From Parvibaculaceae bacterium (lineage in GTDB: Bacteria > Pseudomonadota > Alphaproteobacteria > Parvibaculales > Parvibaculaceae): a stretch of DNA of 64,000 nt. The position numbers and the translations under genes are program-made. Positions 28,406-37,000 of this stretch are shown here, piece after piece. Numbering within the stretch: position 1 is the stretch's first letter; each line of letters begins with the position of its first letter. The DNA lies in the NCBI GenBank assembly GCA_028283765.1, contig JAPWJY010000003.1, positions 186,001-250,000 of the forward strand, read 5' to 3'. A model generated the notes under the pieces. The model did not search any database and was not told where the DNA came from. It saw only the letters and a program-made list of their open reading frames with translations.

Positions 28406-29668
28406 TTATGGAAGCGGGGACTGGTTCCGCGGCGGCGTATGGAGCGCGCGGCCTGCGGCGACGTTGTTCTGCATGGCGGAAAGAGACGTTTGCACGGCCT
28501 CATAACCATGGGCGCGCATGGCGTCTTCATAGTCGCGAAGCGCCTCGAGCAGCGGTTTGCCGCGCCGTCGCGCCGCCGAGAGTTCGTCCGCGAGAAGGCC
28601 CGCGTCGTAAATCGCCGAATTGCCGCCAAGCGCGCGGAAATAGGTCATGGCGTGAATGGAATCGCCCAGAAGCGTCACCGGCCCGGTTTCCCAGATCGCG
28701 CCCGGCTCCGAGCTTCGCACCTTCAGATAGGCCACGGTGGAGGGATCGGTGTAGCGGATGAGGTTCGCGATGCGTTCGTCCCAATGGCCGATATGCGCCA
28801 GCAGCACCTCCAGAAGCTGCGCGCCGCCGAGAGTTTCGAGCACGCTGTCCGGCCCCAGTTCGCCAGCCTCATAGGCGGTATTCCACCAGACATAGCTGGT
28901 CGTATTGTCGAAATGGGAACCGGCAATGTTGCGGTGGCTGGCGTCGTTCGCGCCGATGAGCCCATAGCGCGCATAGGCTTCCGGGTCGACGCGGTGGCTG
29001 GTGATCATGATGCTGTGCCCGGTGCTGGGCCGGATGCCCGCATTATAGTCGAGCAGAAGCGGGGAAATGCCATGGCGGGCGGCGTCTTCGAGCGTCATCT
29101 TGCCCGCCAGCCTGCGCACGCCGGTATCGAATATCCTGAAGTCCGGGAGCAGTTGCCTGCGCACTGCGGAGTTTGCGCCATCCGCGCCGACCAGCACATT
29201 GGTCCGCACCGCTGACCCATCGGCAAAACAGGCGATGACGGTTCCGTCCGGCTGGAGCTCGTACCGCTCGAATGTGTTGCCGGGCCGGAAGCTGTCGCCC
29301 AGACCGGAGAGAAGAACCTGCCGCAGCGTGATGCGGCTCAGGGATTTGCCGCCATGGGCATCTTCCTGAGTGCCTCCCCAGCCCGGATGCTCGATGCGGT
29401 TGAAATTCTCGTCCAGAGCGACGCTTTCGGCCGGCGACCTGCCAACCGTCGCCAGAAACGCCTCGAACAGATGCGGCGGCAGATTGGCTTCGAGCGCATC
29501 AATGGCGCGTTGGCGGATGCGCAGGCGGAAACCCTGAACATAGTCCGCCCGCACATGGTCGCGCTCGAAAACCGCCGTCTCTATGCCGTTTTTGCGCAGG
29601 CCCTGGGCCAATGCCAGCCCGCCGGGGCCGCCCCCGATGATGGCGACGTCGATGAAAGGAACAGCCAT
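28406..29668 (-). CDS. Class A FAD-dependent monooxygenase (UbiH/PHBH family)
   Basis: A 420-residue single-component flavoprotein hydroxylase. It has the N-terminal FAD fold DVAIIGGGPGGLALAQGL, the NAD(P)H/FAD motif VLVGADGANSAVRR, and the late FAD-phosphate motif LLGDSIHAMTYFRALGGNSA, a variant of the usual GDAAH segment. Such enzymes hydroxylate aromatic or activated substrates with NAD(P)H and oxygen. It lies between the DszB-like gene (60 bases) and the DszA-like gene (16 bases), all on the minus strand, so it probably acts on the same compound. It takes the place that DszC, an unrelated flavoprotein, has in the known dsz operon. Confidence 0.87.
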   Translation of the reverse strand: MAVPFIDVAIIGGGPGGLALAQGLRKNGIETAVFERDHVRADYVQGFRLRIRQRAIDALEANLPPHLFEAFLATVGRSPAESVALDENFNRIEHPGWGGTQEDAHGGKSLSRITLRQVLLSGLGDSFRPGNTFERYELQPDGTVIACFADGSAVRTNVLVGADGANSAVRRQLLPDFRIFDTGVRRLAGKMTLEDAARHGISPLLLDYNAGIRPSTGHSIMITSHRVDPEAYARYGLIGANDASHRNIAGSHFDNTTSYVWWNTAYEAGELGPDSVLETLGGAQLLEVLLAHIGHWDERIANLIRYTDPSTVAYLKVRSSEPGAIWETGPVTLLGDSIHAMTYFRALGGNSAIYDAGLLADELSAARRRGKPLLEALRDYEDAMRAHGYEAVQTSLSAMQNNVAAGRALHTPPRNQSPLP

Positions 29669-29728
29669 GCCGGTTTATCCTGCGGTTGACGCTTTTACTG
29701 TGATGGCGGGATGAAAATCCGTGCCCGC

Positions 29729-30778
29729 TCAGGCAGCCTTGCGGTGCAACGCTTCCTTCAAAGGGTCGGGGGCAATCCAGCCCGCCACATCGAAATCAGC
29801 GGGGATGAAGCCCCACTCAAGGAGAAAGTCCTTGAAATGGGCAAGGGCCATGATCTCGTCCTCGGCAAGCGTCAGACGGAGATGGCGATGCACGCCGGGT
29901 CCGTTGGCCGCCCAGATCGCTTCCTCGGCCACGCCGATTTCACGCGCGATGAAGCGGACCGCATCGTCGGGATGCGCTTCGGCCCAGTCTCCGATGCGGT
30001 TGACGGTCCCGATCAGTTCGGCCACCAGATCCGGCCGCTGCTCAAGGAACAGCGGATCGACCGTCAGTGGACGGGGCGTGCCATTGTTGACGCGAATCCT
30101 TGCGTCGGGGTGGAAGCCGAATTCGGATACCACGGTGGCCCCGATCTGGTTGGCCAGCACCCGCCCTTCTGCACCCTTGACGAAAAAGGCGTCGATTTGG
30201 CCGCGCGCCAGCGCCAGGACTTCCCTGCCGTAAGGCAGGCGGCGGTTGAGGCCGAAGAACGTGCTGTCGCCGGCCACAGGCTGGCTCGGGGGCAGGCCCA
30301 GGCGTGGGCTGTCGATATAGACCAGTTCGACATCCTTCGCCGTCAGGTCAGCAAGGGAAAGAGCCGAGACGATCCCTTTCAAGGCGGTAGCCTGCTGAAA
30401 GTCGACAATGCCGTCGGCGGGCTTGCGCGGCACGCCGATGCGGCGGCCCTTGAGCCCGGCGGCGGTCCGAATGCCGGAGTCGGGAAGGGCGATGATGGCC
30501 TGGAATTCGTCAGTGGTGGTGATGCCGACGACGCGGGTTTTGCGCCCGCCCGAACGCGCCCAGATCGGCGGGATATTGCCGCCCTGCCGGAAAGACCAGT
30601 CCAGCACATGCGTGAAGTGGCTGTCGCGAACCGCGGGATCCTTGCTGTCGCGAATGGACGTTACGGCGACGCCATGCGCGCCGAAGGCCGTATCCAGCCA
30701 GCCGAGCTGTGCGGCCAGTGAAAGTGGGGTAGGCGCAGGGCAGCGGGTGTACCAGACGGAGGTGGGGGTTGTGCTCAT
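29729..30778 (-). CDS. DszB-like sulfinate desulfinase (periplasmic-binding-protein fold)
   Basis: A 349-residue protein that a quick look would call an ABC transporter binding protein. There is no signal peptide and no permease or ATPase gene nearby. The start WYTRCPAPTPLSL matches the DszB stretch around its catalytic Cys27 (YSNCPVPNALL). The segment SHFTHVLDWSFRQGGNIPP matches HFTYDQPAYTRFGGEIPP, which carries DszB His60 and Arg70. Here these are Cys13, His54 and Arg64, and the His-Arg spacing of 10 is identical. DszB splits 2'-hydroxybiphenyl-2-sulfinate to hydroxybiphenyl and sulfite. The true substrate here is unknown. An in-frame ATG at 30838 is an alternative start; neither has a good ribosome-binding site. 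Confidence 0.78.
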   Translation of the reverse strand: MSTTPTSVWYTRCPAPTPLSLAAQLGWLDTAFGAHGVAVTSIRDSKDPAVRDSHFTHVLDWSFRQGGNIPPIWARSGGRKTRVVGITTTDEFQAIIALPDSGIRTAAGLKGRRIGVPRKPADGIVDFQQATALKGIVSALSLADLTAKDVELVYIDSPRLGLPPSQPVAGDSTFFGLNRRLPYGREVLALARGQIDAFFVKGAEGRVLANQIGATVVSEFGFHPDARIRVNNGTPRPLTVDPLFLEQRPDLVAELIGTVNRIGDWAEAHPDDAVRFIAREIGVAEEAIWAANGPGVHRHLRLTLAEDEIMALAHFKDFLLEWGFIPADFDVAGWIAPDPLKEALHRKAA

Positions 30779-30965
30779 TGCGATGCTCGCGAAATTTGGC
30801 GGATAAATGGAAATGCGGTGGTTCCCGGAGTCGCTCATGTACAGGCAATTCTTCTATTATTCCTATAAAGTCTATGTGGATAATCAAGGATTAATTTACG
30901 GGTCCGTTCCGGCAAAATGTCGCTCCCCCGTTTGATCGTCTTTGAGCTTGTGAGCGGCCGCGGGC
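30779..30965 (-). promoter_or_regulatory. Upstream region of the dsz-like unit
   Basis: A 187-base gap between the CorC-like gene and the DszB-like gene, AT-rich around 30850-30898. It has TTGATT on the minus strand (complement of 30883-30888), but no -10 box at a normal distance that I would trust. The imperfect pair ATTATTCC/GGATAAT (30856-30863, 30878-30884) is a weak candidate operator. I cannot name the regulator. Confidence 0.3.
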
Positions 30966-32312
30966 CTATTCGCCCGCGCGCAGCAGGGCCTTGCCGATCG
31001 GCAGGTTCTGGGCAGGCACGACCAGAACCTTGTCGATGCGCGGGCCGTCCATGTCGGCGATTTCGAAGCGGTAGCCGTTCCACGCGAAATAATCGCCTTC
31101 GCGCGGAAGACGGCCGAACCAGTCGAACATGACGCCCGCGAGCGTGTTGACTTCGGCGCTTTCATCGCCGGGCAGCCGGTTCAGCTTCAGCAGCTTGCGG
31201 ACATCCTCCACCGGCACGAGACCGTCGATCAGGTAGGAGCCGTCGTCGCGCAGGGAGATGGCGCTGTTTTCATCGTCGTAGCCCTGCGTCACGTCGCCGA
31301 CCATTGCCTGGAAGATTTCGGCCTGGCTCAGCGTGCCGACGACATCGCCATATTCGTCGATGACAAAGCCCATGTATTTGTTGTCGTGCTGGAGGATGCT
31401 GAGCGCGCGCAGCACCGAGGCCGTACGCGGAATATAGGTGGGCGGCGACATGCGCCGGAAGAGTTCCGCGCTCGTCGTCTGGTCCGCGCCGAAGAACAGG
31501 TCCTCGACCCGGATCATGCCGATGGGCTCGCTCTCGCCGCCCCGGCGGACCGGATAGCGCAGATTCTCGTGCGCCCGGATAACCCGGATATTGTCGTCGA
31601 AGCTTGCTTCCAGATCGAGCCAGACCATCTGGATGCGGGGCGTCATGATTTCGGTGACGCGCGTGTCGTCGAGCCGGAAAACCCGGTTGACGATGTCGCG
31701 CTCGACCCCTTCGATCACGCCGCTGGCCGCCCCTTCCTCGACCAGATGACGGATTTCCTCCTCCGTCACATGCTGATGGTGACTGCCGGACAGGCCCGCG
31801 AGGCGAAGGACGGCATCCTGTGAAATGGAGAGGAAGGAGACCGCCGGGCCGAAGATGCGCGTCAGGCTCGCCATCGGCCGGGCGATGATCGCGGCGATGC
31901 CCTCCGGGTTGGAAAGGGCGATGCGCTTGGGCACCAGTTCGCCCATGACGATGGAGAGATAGGTGATGACGACGACGACGAGCGCCAGTGCCATCGGTTC
32001 GGCATAGGGGCCGATATAGGGCAGGGGCGCGATCAGGTTGCGGAGCGGGTCCGCCAGCGTGGCCCCGCCGAAAGCGCCTGACAAAACGCCGATGAGGGTG
32101 ATGCCGATCTGCTGGGCGGAGAGGAAACGGCCCGGGTCGGCGCTGAGCATGATGGCGGTCTCATAGCCCGCCGTCGGCCTGCCGTTTTCAGCCCTCTGGC
32201 TCTGGGCCGCCTGAAGCCGCTGGCGGCGCGACGAGACGATGGCCATCTCGGCAAGCGAGAAGAACCCGTTCAACGCAATCAGCACCAGCAGAATGATAAC
32301 GTCGGCTAACAT
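30966..32312 (-). CDS. Hemolysin-family/CorC-type CNNM-CBS membrane protein
   Basis: A 448-residue inner-membrane protein. The N-terminal CNNM (DUF21) domain has four hydrophobic segments in about 1-160 with GFFSLAEMAIVSSRR and IVMGELVPKRIAL. A CBS pair follows (RVTEIMTPRIQMVWLDLE; YIPRTASVLRAL; YMGFVIDEYGDVVGTL), then a CorC_HlyC domain (YLIDGLVPVEDVRKLL, VNTLAGVMFDWFGRLP). Family members are linked to magnesium or cobalt export and not to haemolysis as the old name says. It is a single gene. Confidence 0.92.
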   Translation of the reverse strand: MLADVIILLVLIALNGFFSLAEMAIVSSRRQRLQAAQSQRAENGRPTAGYETAIMLSADPGRFLSAQQIGITLIGVLSGAFGGATLADPLRNLIAPLPYIGPYAEPMALALVVVVITYLSIVMGELVPKRIALSNPEGIAAIIARPMASLTRIFGPAVSFLSISQDAVLRLAGLSGSHHQHVTEEEIRHLVEEGAASGVIEGVERDIVNRVFRLDDTRVTEIMTPRIQMVWLDLEASFDDNIRVIRAHENLRYPVRRGGESEPIGMIRVEDLFFGADQTTSAELFRRMSPPTYIPRTASVLRALSILQHDNKYMGFVIDEYGDVVGTLSQAEIFQAMVGDVTQGYDDENSAISLRDDGSYLIDGLVPVEDVRKLLKLNRLPGDESAEVNTLAGVMFDWFGRLPREGDYFAWNGYRFEIADMDGPRIDKVLVVPAQNLPIGKALLRAGE

Positions 32313-32384
32313 GGGGACCCCGGTTTTCAGACTCGCGACTATAGCGGAAGCGCGGCCGATCCGGGAACAGGTTGTGAACGTAAA

Positions 32385-33092
32385 TCAGAACAGATCCATC
32401 TGGCCGGGTGTTTCCGGCTGCCGCCGGGGAATGGCCACGGGCTGGATCAGGTCCGGATCGTCATGGGCAACCTTGTTGACCCGGTCTGAAACCGGGATCG
32501 CTTCAAGGAGGCTCTCGGGCGAGGGCCGCAGCAGCGCCAGCAGGTCGCGTTCCGGTGTGGCCGGATCAAGCCAGCGCGCCCAGTCCCTTTCAGCGAGGAT
32601 GGCCGGCATCCGGTGATGGATGGGAGCGAGCGTGGCATTGGCGGCGGTGGTGACCACGGCGCAACTGTCGACCTCGCTGCCGTCTGCCCCCATCCAGATG
32701 TCGCTGACCGAGGCCATGGCGAAGGGAGCCCCATCCCGGCGGCGAATGAGATAGGGCTGCTTTCCTCCGGCCCCGGCGGTCTGCCATTCGTAAAAGCCGT
32801 CCGCAGGCATCAGGGCGCGATGATGGCGGAAAGCGCCCCGGAAGGAGGGTTTCTCCGCCAGGGTTTCCGCGCGCGCATTGATGAGGAGGGACGCCGGGGG
32901 AGCCTTGCTCCAGGAGGGGATGAGCCCCCAGCGCAGGAGCTGGAACCGCCGTTCAGCCCCCTCCAGCCGGACGACGGGCACCGGCTGGGTCGGCGCGATA
33001 TTATAGCGGGGCGGGAAATTCGGCCGGTCGGCAAAGCCGAAAAGCCCGGCCATCGTTTCCGGCCTCATGGTGACGAGATAGCGGCCGCACAT
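32385..33092 (-). CDS. SOS response-associated peptidase family protein (SRAP, YedK/HMCES-like)
   Basis: A 235-residue protein beginning MCGRYLVT, where Cys2 (after Met removal) forms a thiazolidine link with abasic sites in single-stranded DNA. Other conserved parts are RYNIAPTQPVPVV (Asn), RWGLIPSW, NARAETLAEKPSFR, ALMPADGFYEW (Glu) and IHHRMPAIL (His). It shields abasic sites and acts in DNA repair. It lies 10 bases after the stop of the upstream small gene, so the two are probably co-transcribed. Confidence 0.94.
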   Translation of the reverse strand: MCGRYLVTMRPETMAGLFGFADRPNFPPRYNIAPTQPVPVVRLEGAERRFQLLRWGLIPSWSKAPPASLLINARAETLAEKPSFRGAFRHHRALMPADGFYEWQTAGAGGKQPYLIRRRDGAPFAMASVSDIWMGADGSEVDSCAVVTTAANATLAPIHHRMPAILAERDWARWLDPATPERDLLALLRPSPESLLEAIPVSDRVNKVAHDDPDLIQPVAIPRRQPETPGQMDLF

Positions 33093-33102
33093 GCGATGCG
33101 GG

Positions 33103-33474
33103 TCAGGCGCCGAGCGGGCTTATGGTGACGACCCGGAAGGTGCGCTGTTCCCCGTCCGCTTCCGTGACGGAGAGATATTCGCCCATGTCGATCTTGTGCC
33201 GGTCGAGCTTGAAGAAAGGCTCGTTGTCCTCATCGTCCGTGACGTCATAGTCGATGATCCAGCCGCGCCCTATGTGGCGCAGCAGGCCATGCTCATCAGG
33301 CTGGCCTTCGGTGAAGCGGCGCACCGTGCAGGCCTCCTTGTGGGCCTTCCAGCCTTCGGGATCGAGGTTCATGCCGGCGTCGAGCGGCAGCACGAGATCA
33401 TAGCCGAAGGCATTGCTGCCTTCGGGATATTCATCGGTACGGGCGAGAATCATATGGACATGGAAAAGGGTCAT
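33103..33474 (-). CDS. Conserved hypothetical protein
   Basis: A 123-residue acidic protein without membrane segments (MTLFHVHMILARTDEYPEGS, then CTVRRFTEGQPDEHGLLRHI, FKLDRHKIDMGEYLSV). It resembles a small family I remember from alphaproteobacterial genomes, with no known function. It is placed directly before the SRAP gene. A role in nucleic acid handling is possible from position only. Confidence 0.65.
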   Translation of the reverse strand: MTLFHVHMILARTDEYPEGSNAFGYDLVLPLDAGMNLDPEGWKAHKEACTVRRFTEGQPDEHGLLRHIGRGWIIDYDVTDDEDNEPFFKLDRHKIDMGEYLSVTEADGEQRTFRVVTISPLGA

Positions 33475-33523
33475 CGGTGTGGCCGCCTCTGGTTGTCCCG
33501 GTTTGTGAAGAATCCGCCTGGAA

Positions 33524-34387
33524 TCAGTGCGCCATCAGGACGGGAATGGTGGTGTGGGCGCGGATATGGCGGGTGGTGCCGCCGATGAGCAGTTCGCGCA
33601 GGCGGCTGTGGCCGTAGCCGCCCATGACCAGCAGGTCCGCGTTGATGTTCTGCGCCTGCTCCAGCAGGATTTCACCAATGGCGCGGTTGCCCTTCTCGTA
33701 GGTGACGATCTCTGCGGTGACGCCATGAAGCGACAGATAGTCGGCGAGCGCCGAACCGGGTTTTGCATCCTCGACGTCCGCCTCGACCGCGAAAATGACG
33801 ACTTTCTCCGCCGTTTCGAGAAAGGGAATGGCCGCCATCACGGCATGGGCCGCCTCGTTGCTCTCATCCCAGCCGATGGCGACGGTGCCGCCCACCTTGA
33901 GCGCGGCCCTGGTCGGCGTGATCAGGACCGGACGCCCGGCGCTGATCATGGCGGCTTCAAGCGCCGTGCCGCCGGCTTCGATCGAGGTGCCCGCGTCATT
34001 GAAGATGACAAGGTCGCTGAGGCGCGAATGTTCGGCGATCACCTCGTCCCGGTGGCCGACGATGTCGATGAAGCGGACGGAAGGGAGATCGGCGACGCAG
34101 GGATTGTCGACCATGTGGACGCCTGCGGCCTGCGCTGCGGCGGCAAGGCTTTCCCTTATCCGCGCCGAGGAGTTGTTGGCGGATTCCCGAGCGGTCTTGA
34201 TCAGGTCGTCGATCACCTGACCAGAAACGCCATCGCCAAGATAGGGCAGGGCCTCCACCGGATCGAGCCGCACATAGAGGGCGACGAGTTGCGCGCCGAA
34301 CTGTTTCGCGACCACGAGCGCCGTGCCGAGCACGGTGGCATCGCCTTCGCGGCCGGCCAGCGGCACCAGGATTTTACGAACTGACAT
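33524..34387 (-). CDS. Tandem universal stress protein
   Basis: A 287-residue protein of two UspA folds, MSVRKILVPLAGREGDATVL at the start and TVAIGWDESNEAAHAVMAAI from about residue 155. The second half has the ATP-binding pattern G-2x-G-9x-G-(S/T) in MGGYGHSRLRELLIGGTTRH; the first half is degenerate. Such proteins respond to starvation or respiration stress. The start at 34387 fits the fold; the frame is open 84 bases further up. It is monocistronic, divergent from potF across a 509-base gap. Confidence 0.9.
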   Translation of the reverse strand: MSVRKILVPLAGREGDATVLGTALVVAKQFGAQLVALYVRLDPVEALPYLGDGVSGQVIDDLIKTARESANNSSARIRESLAAAAQAAGVHMVDNPCVADLPSVRFIDIVGHRDEVIAEHSRLSDLVIFNDAGTSIEAGGTALEAAMISAGRPVLITPTRAALKVGGTVAIGWDESNEAAHAVMAAIPFLETAEKVVIFAVEADVEDAKPGSALADYLSLHGVTAEIVTYEKGNRAIGEILLEQAQNINADLLVMGGYGHSRLRELLIGGTTRHIRAHTTIPVLMAH

Positions 34388-34896
34388 CCTATTTCTCCAT
34401 TGCACGGCGCTTCTGACCTTGCTGGTCGCGCATCCCGGCCCAATTCTCGTTATTCTGCGGCCACGCCACAAGTGTGACAGGAGCCCGCAGCCTTTGCCTC
34501 GATTATTGTCAACTGCCCATCAATCCGGCAAGGCGGTGGCGCCTGCCTGGCCGGGATAAAAACGCCGCGTGGAAGGATGGAATTCCAGCCTGAGCGCGGG
34601 CTGCGTATGTAAGCCCGGTACCCGGGGAGACAGCGCCACCGGAAAGGATGCCCAATTCGTCGCCACAGGACTGCCATGCTATGGGATTTTATGGCGGGAA
34701 GATATGCCTTGGTCGTACGCCGCCCGACCTGAGATAAACCGGTTGAGGGCGATATTTTTCCAGTTCACTGTCGTCAAATCCTTGCGTCGGGCACCGCAAC
34801 GCGACAGAATTTCCATGGTTTGCCCACGGAAAGAGCACTGCCATCGGGCAGATGGGGCCTTCTCTTCCGGCGGGAGACATAGCAGGGAGCTTAACC
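34388..34896. other. 509-base divergent intergenic region between the Usp gene and potF
   Basis: No gene found; short open frames here lack family features. It must hold the promoters of the Usp gene and the pot operon. A small hairpin CTGCC-ATCG-GGCAG is at 34838-34851. I see no convincing -35/-10 pair and no FNR- or PhoB-like site. An AGGGAG precedes the potF ATG by about 8 bases. Confidence 0.45.
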
Positions 34897-36000
34897 ATGA
34901 TTCGAAAACTTCTGACCGGACTGCTGGCTGTGACAGCAGTCGGACTCGTCGGTGCGAGCGCGCGCGCCGATGAACAGAAAGTCGTGAATGTCTACAACTG
35001 GTCCGACTACATCGCCCCCGACACGGTTGCGAAGTTCGAAAAAGAGACGGGCATCAAGGTTCGTTACGACGTCTATGACGGCAATGAAACGCTTGAAGCC
35101 AAGCTGCTGGCGGGTAATTCAGGCTACGACGTCGTCGTGCCGACCGCATTTCCCTTCCTCAAGCGTCAGGTCGCGGCGGGCGTTTATCTGGAACTCGATC
35201 CGGAGAAAATCCCCAACCTCAAGCTGCTTGATCCCGACCTGAAGAAACAGACCGCCGTGGCCGATCCGGGTAACAAGCATGCCGCCATCTACATGTGGGG
35301 CACCGACGGCATCGGTTACAACAAGAAGCTCGTCGATGCGCGGATGCCCAATGCGCCGGTCGACTCGCTCGCTCTCGTGTTCGATCCTGAAATCGCCAAG
35401 AATTTCAAGGATTGCGGCATCACCATGCTTGATTCGCCCACGGACATTCTGCCGATGGCGCTGAATTATCTGGGGATCGAGCCGACGAAGGCCACGCCGG
35501 CTCAGCTTGAGAAGGCCAAGGAACTGCTGCTCAAGGTTCGCCCCTACATCAAGTATTTCAACTCCTCGCAGTACATCAACGATCTTGCCAACGGCGACAT
35601 CTGTATTGCCATCGGCTGGTCGGGTGACGTGCTTCAGGCGAAATCCCGCGCGGAAGAAGCCAAGAACGGCGTCGAGATCGAATACACCATTCCCAAGGAA
35701 GGCACGGTCGTCTGGGCCGACAATCTGGCGATCCCCAAGGATGCGCCCCATCCCGATGCGGCTGCCGCCTGGATCAACTTCAACCTGCGCCCGGATATCG
35801 AGGCCGCCAACTCCAACTATATCTCCTACGCGAACGGCGTGCCGGATTCCAAGAAGCTGGTCGATCCCGCGATCAGCGGCAATCCGAACATCTATCCGAC
35901 GCCCGAAATCATGAAGAAGCTGTTCGTCACGGTCTGGGACAATCCCAAATTCATGAAGACCGTGACCCGTACGTGGACGACGATCCGCACCGGTCAGTGA
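34897..36000 (+). CDS. potF: Polyamine (putrescine-type) ABC transporter binding protein
   Basis: A 367-residue periplasmic protein with a signal peptide (MIRKLLTGLLAVTAVGL..., cleavage likely after ARA at residue 26). The mature part starts with VVNVYNWSDYIAPDTVAKFE and carries GIKVRYDVYDGNETLEAKLL, YDVVVPTAFPFLKRQ and IAIGWSGDVLQAK, which match PotF/PotD. The order is binding protein, then two permeases, without an ATPase gene. A stem-loop follows the stop and may lower expression of the permeases relative to this protein. Confidence 0.92.
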   Translation: MIRKLLTGLLAVTAVGLVGASARADEQKVVNVYNWSDYIAPDTVAKFEKETGIKVRYDVYDGNETLEAKLLAGNSGYDVVVPTAFPFLKRQVAAGVYLELDPEKIPNLKLLDPDLKKQTAVADPGNKHAAIYMWGTDGIGYNKKLVDARMPNAPVDSLALVFDPEIAKNFKDCGITMLDSPTDILPMALNYLGIEPTKATPAQLEKAKELLLKVRPYIKYFNSSQYINDLANGDICIAIGWSGDVLQAKSRAEEAKNGVEIEYTIPKEGTVVWADNLAIPKDAPHPDAAAAWINFNLRPDIEAANSNYISYANGVPDSKKLVDPAISGNPNIYPTPEIMKKLFVTVWDNPKFMKTVTRTWTTIRTGQ

Positions 36001-36008
36001 TATTTTAT

Positions 36009-36032
36009 CAGCGGCGCTTCCGGGCGCCGCTG
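36009..36032 (+). terminator. Stem-loop between potF and potH
   Basis: CAGCGGCGC (36009-36017) pairs with GCGCCGCTG (36024-36032) over a 6-base loop and is followed by GTTTTAT. It could partly end transcription or protect the potF message, a common arrangement after binding-protein genes. Confidence 0.65.
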
Positions 36033-36082
36033 GTTTTATATAATCACCGTTTTCTCACGCCCGGTAATGGACAGCTCCGATC

Positions 36083-37000
36083 ATGATCGATGCCTTCGCC
36101 AGTTTTTTTGCCCGGATCGGACTCACAGGGAAGCGCTTTGTCATCGGCGTTCCCATGATCTGGCTATTGCTGTTCTTCGTGTTGCCGTTCCTGATCGTGC
36201 TGAAGATCAGTCTGGCGACGGAAGCGACAGCGATCCCGCCCTATACGCCGCTGTTCGACTGGTCGGGCGGCTGGCCGCCGGCGGTCCAGATCGATACGGA
36301 CAATTATGCCACGCTGGTCGGAGACGATCTTTATATCGTGTCCTATCTCAGTTCGATCAAGTTCGCGTTCATCTCCACGATCCTGTGCCTTCTGGTCGCC
36401 TATCCGATCGCCTATGGCGTGACGCGCTCGCCCAAGAGCTGGCGCAACATGCTCCTGATGCTGATCGTGTTGCCGTTCTGGACCTCGCTGCTGCTGCGCG
36501 TTTATTCGTGGATCGCCATTCTCAAGAATGAAGGTCTGCTCAACAGTCTGCTGGAGTGGCTTGGCATCATCCAGACGCCGATACCGATGATGAACACGCC
36601 CTTCGCGGTCTATGTCGGCATCGTCTATTCCTATCTGCCGTTCATGCTGCTGCCGCTCTACGCCACGCTTGAGCGTCTCGACCACGCCTATCTGGAGGCG
36701 GCTGCCGATCTCGGAGCCTCGCGCACCCGGGCCTTCTTCACCATCACATTGCCGCTTTCCATTCCGGGCATGGTTGCGGGCGCGATGCTGGTGTTCATTC
36801 CCGCCATCGGCGAATTCGTCATCCCGTCTCTTCTGGGCGGTCCCGGCACATTGATGATCGGGCGAGTCCTCTGGGATGAGTTCTTCCTCAATCAGGACTG
36901 GCCGACGGCTTCGGCGGTGGCGATGGCCATTCTCTTCTTCCTCATCGCCCCCATCATGATTTTCCAGCATTACCAGATGAAGGACCTGGAGGAACTATGA
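36083..37000 (+). CDS. potH: Polyamine ABC transporter permease
   Basis: A 305-residue inner-membrane permease with about six membrane segments. The first (MIWLLLFFVLPFLIVLKI) starts near residue 25. The EAA loop that contacts the ATPase is EAAADLGASRTRAFFTITLP, and the family ending is FQHYQMKDLEEL. It matches PotH/PotB. It starts 82 bases after potF and overlaps potI by 4 bases. No ATPase (PotG/PotA) gene is present in the cluster, so one must be supplied from elsewhere. Confidence 0.92.
   Translation: MIDAFASFFARIGLTGKRFVIGVPMIWLLLFFVLPFLIVLKISLATEATAIPPYTPLFDWSGGWPPAVQIDTDNYATLVGDDLYIVSYLSSIKFAFISTILCLLVAYPIAYGVTRSPKSWRNMLLMLIVLPFWTSLLLRVYSWIAILKNEGLLNSLLEWLGIIQTPIPMMNTPFAVYVGIVYSYLPFMLLPLYATLERLDHAYLEAAADLGASRTRAFFTITLPLSIPGMVAGAMLVFIPAIGEFVIPSLLGGPGTLMIGRVLWDEFFLNQDWPTASAVAMAILFFLIAPIMIFQHYQMKDLEEL

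Noticed and set aside
29729-30778. ABC transporter substrate-binding protein as the name of this gene
   Set aside because: No signal peptide, no permease or ATPase gene nearby, and the catalytic residues of DszB are in place. The fold is shared but the role is more likely enzymatic.
34388-34896. FNR-type site between the Usp gene and potF
   Set aside because: TTGTC and ATCAA words occur around 34506-34526 but with the wrong spacing for TTGAT-N4-ATCAA.
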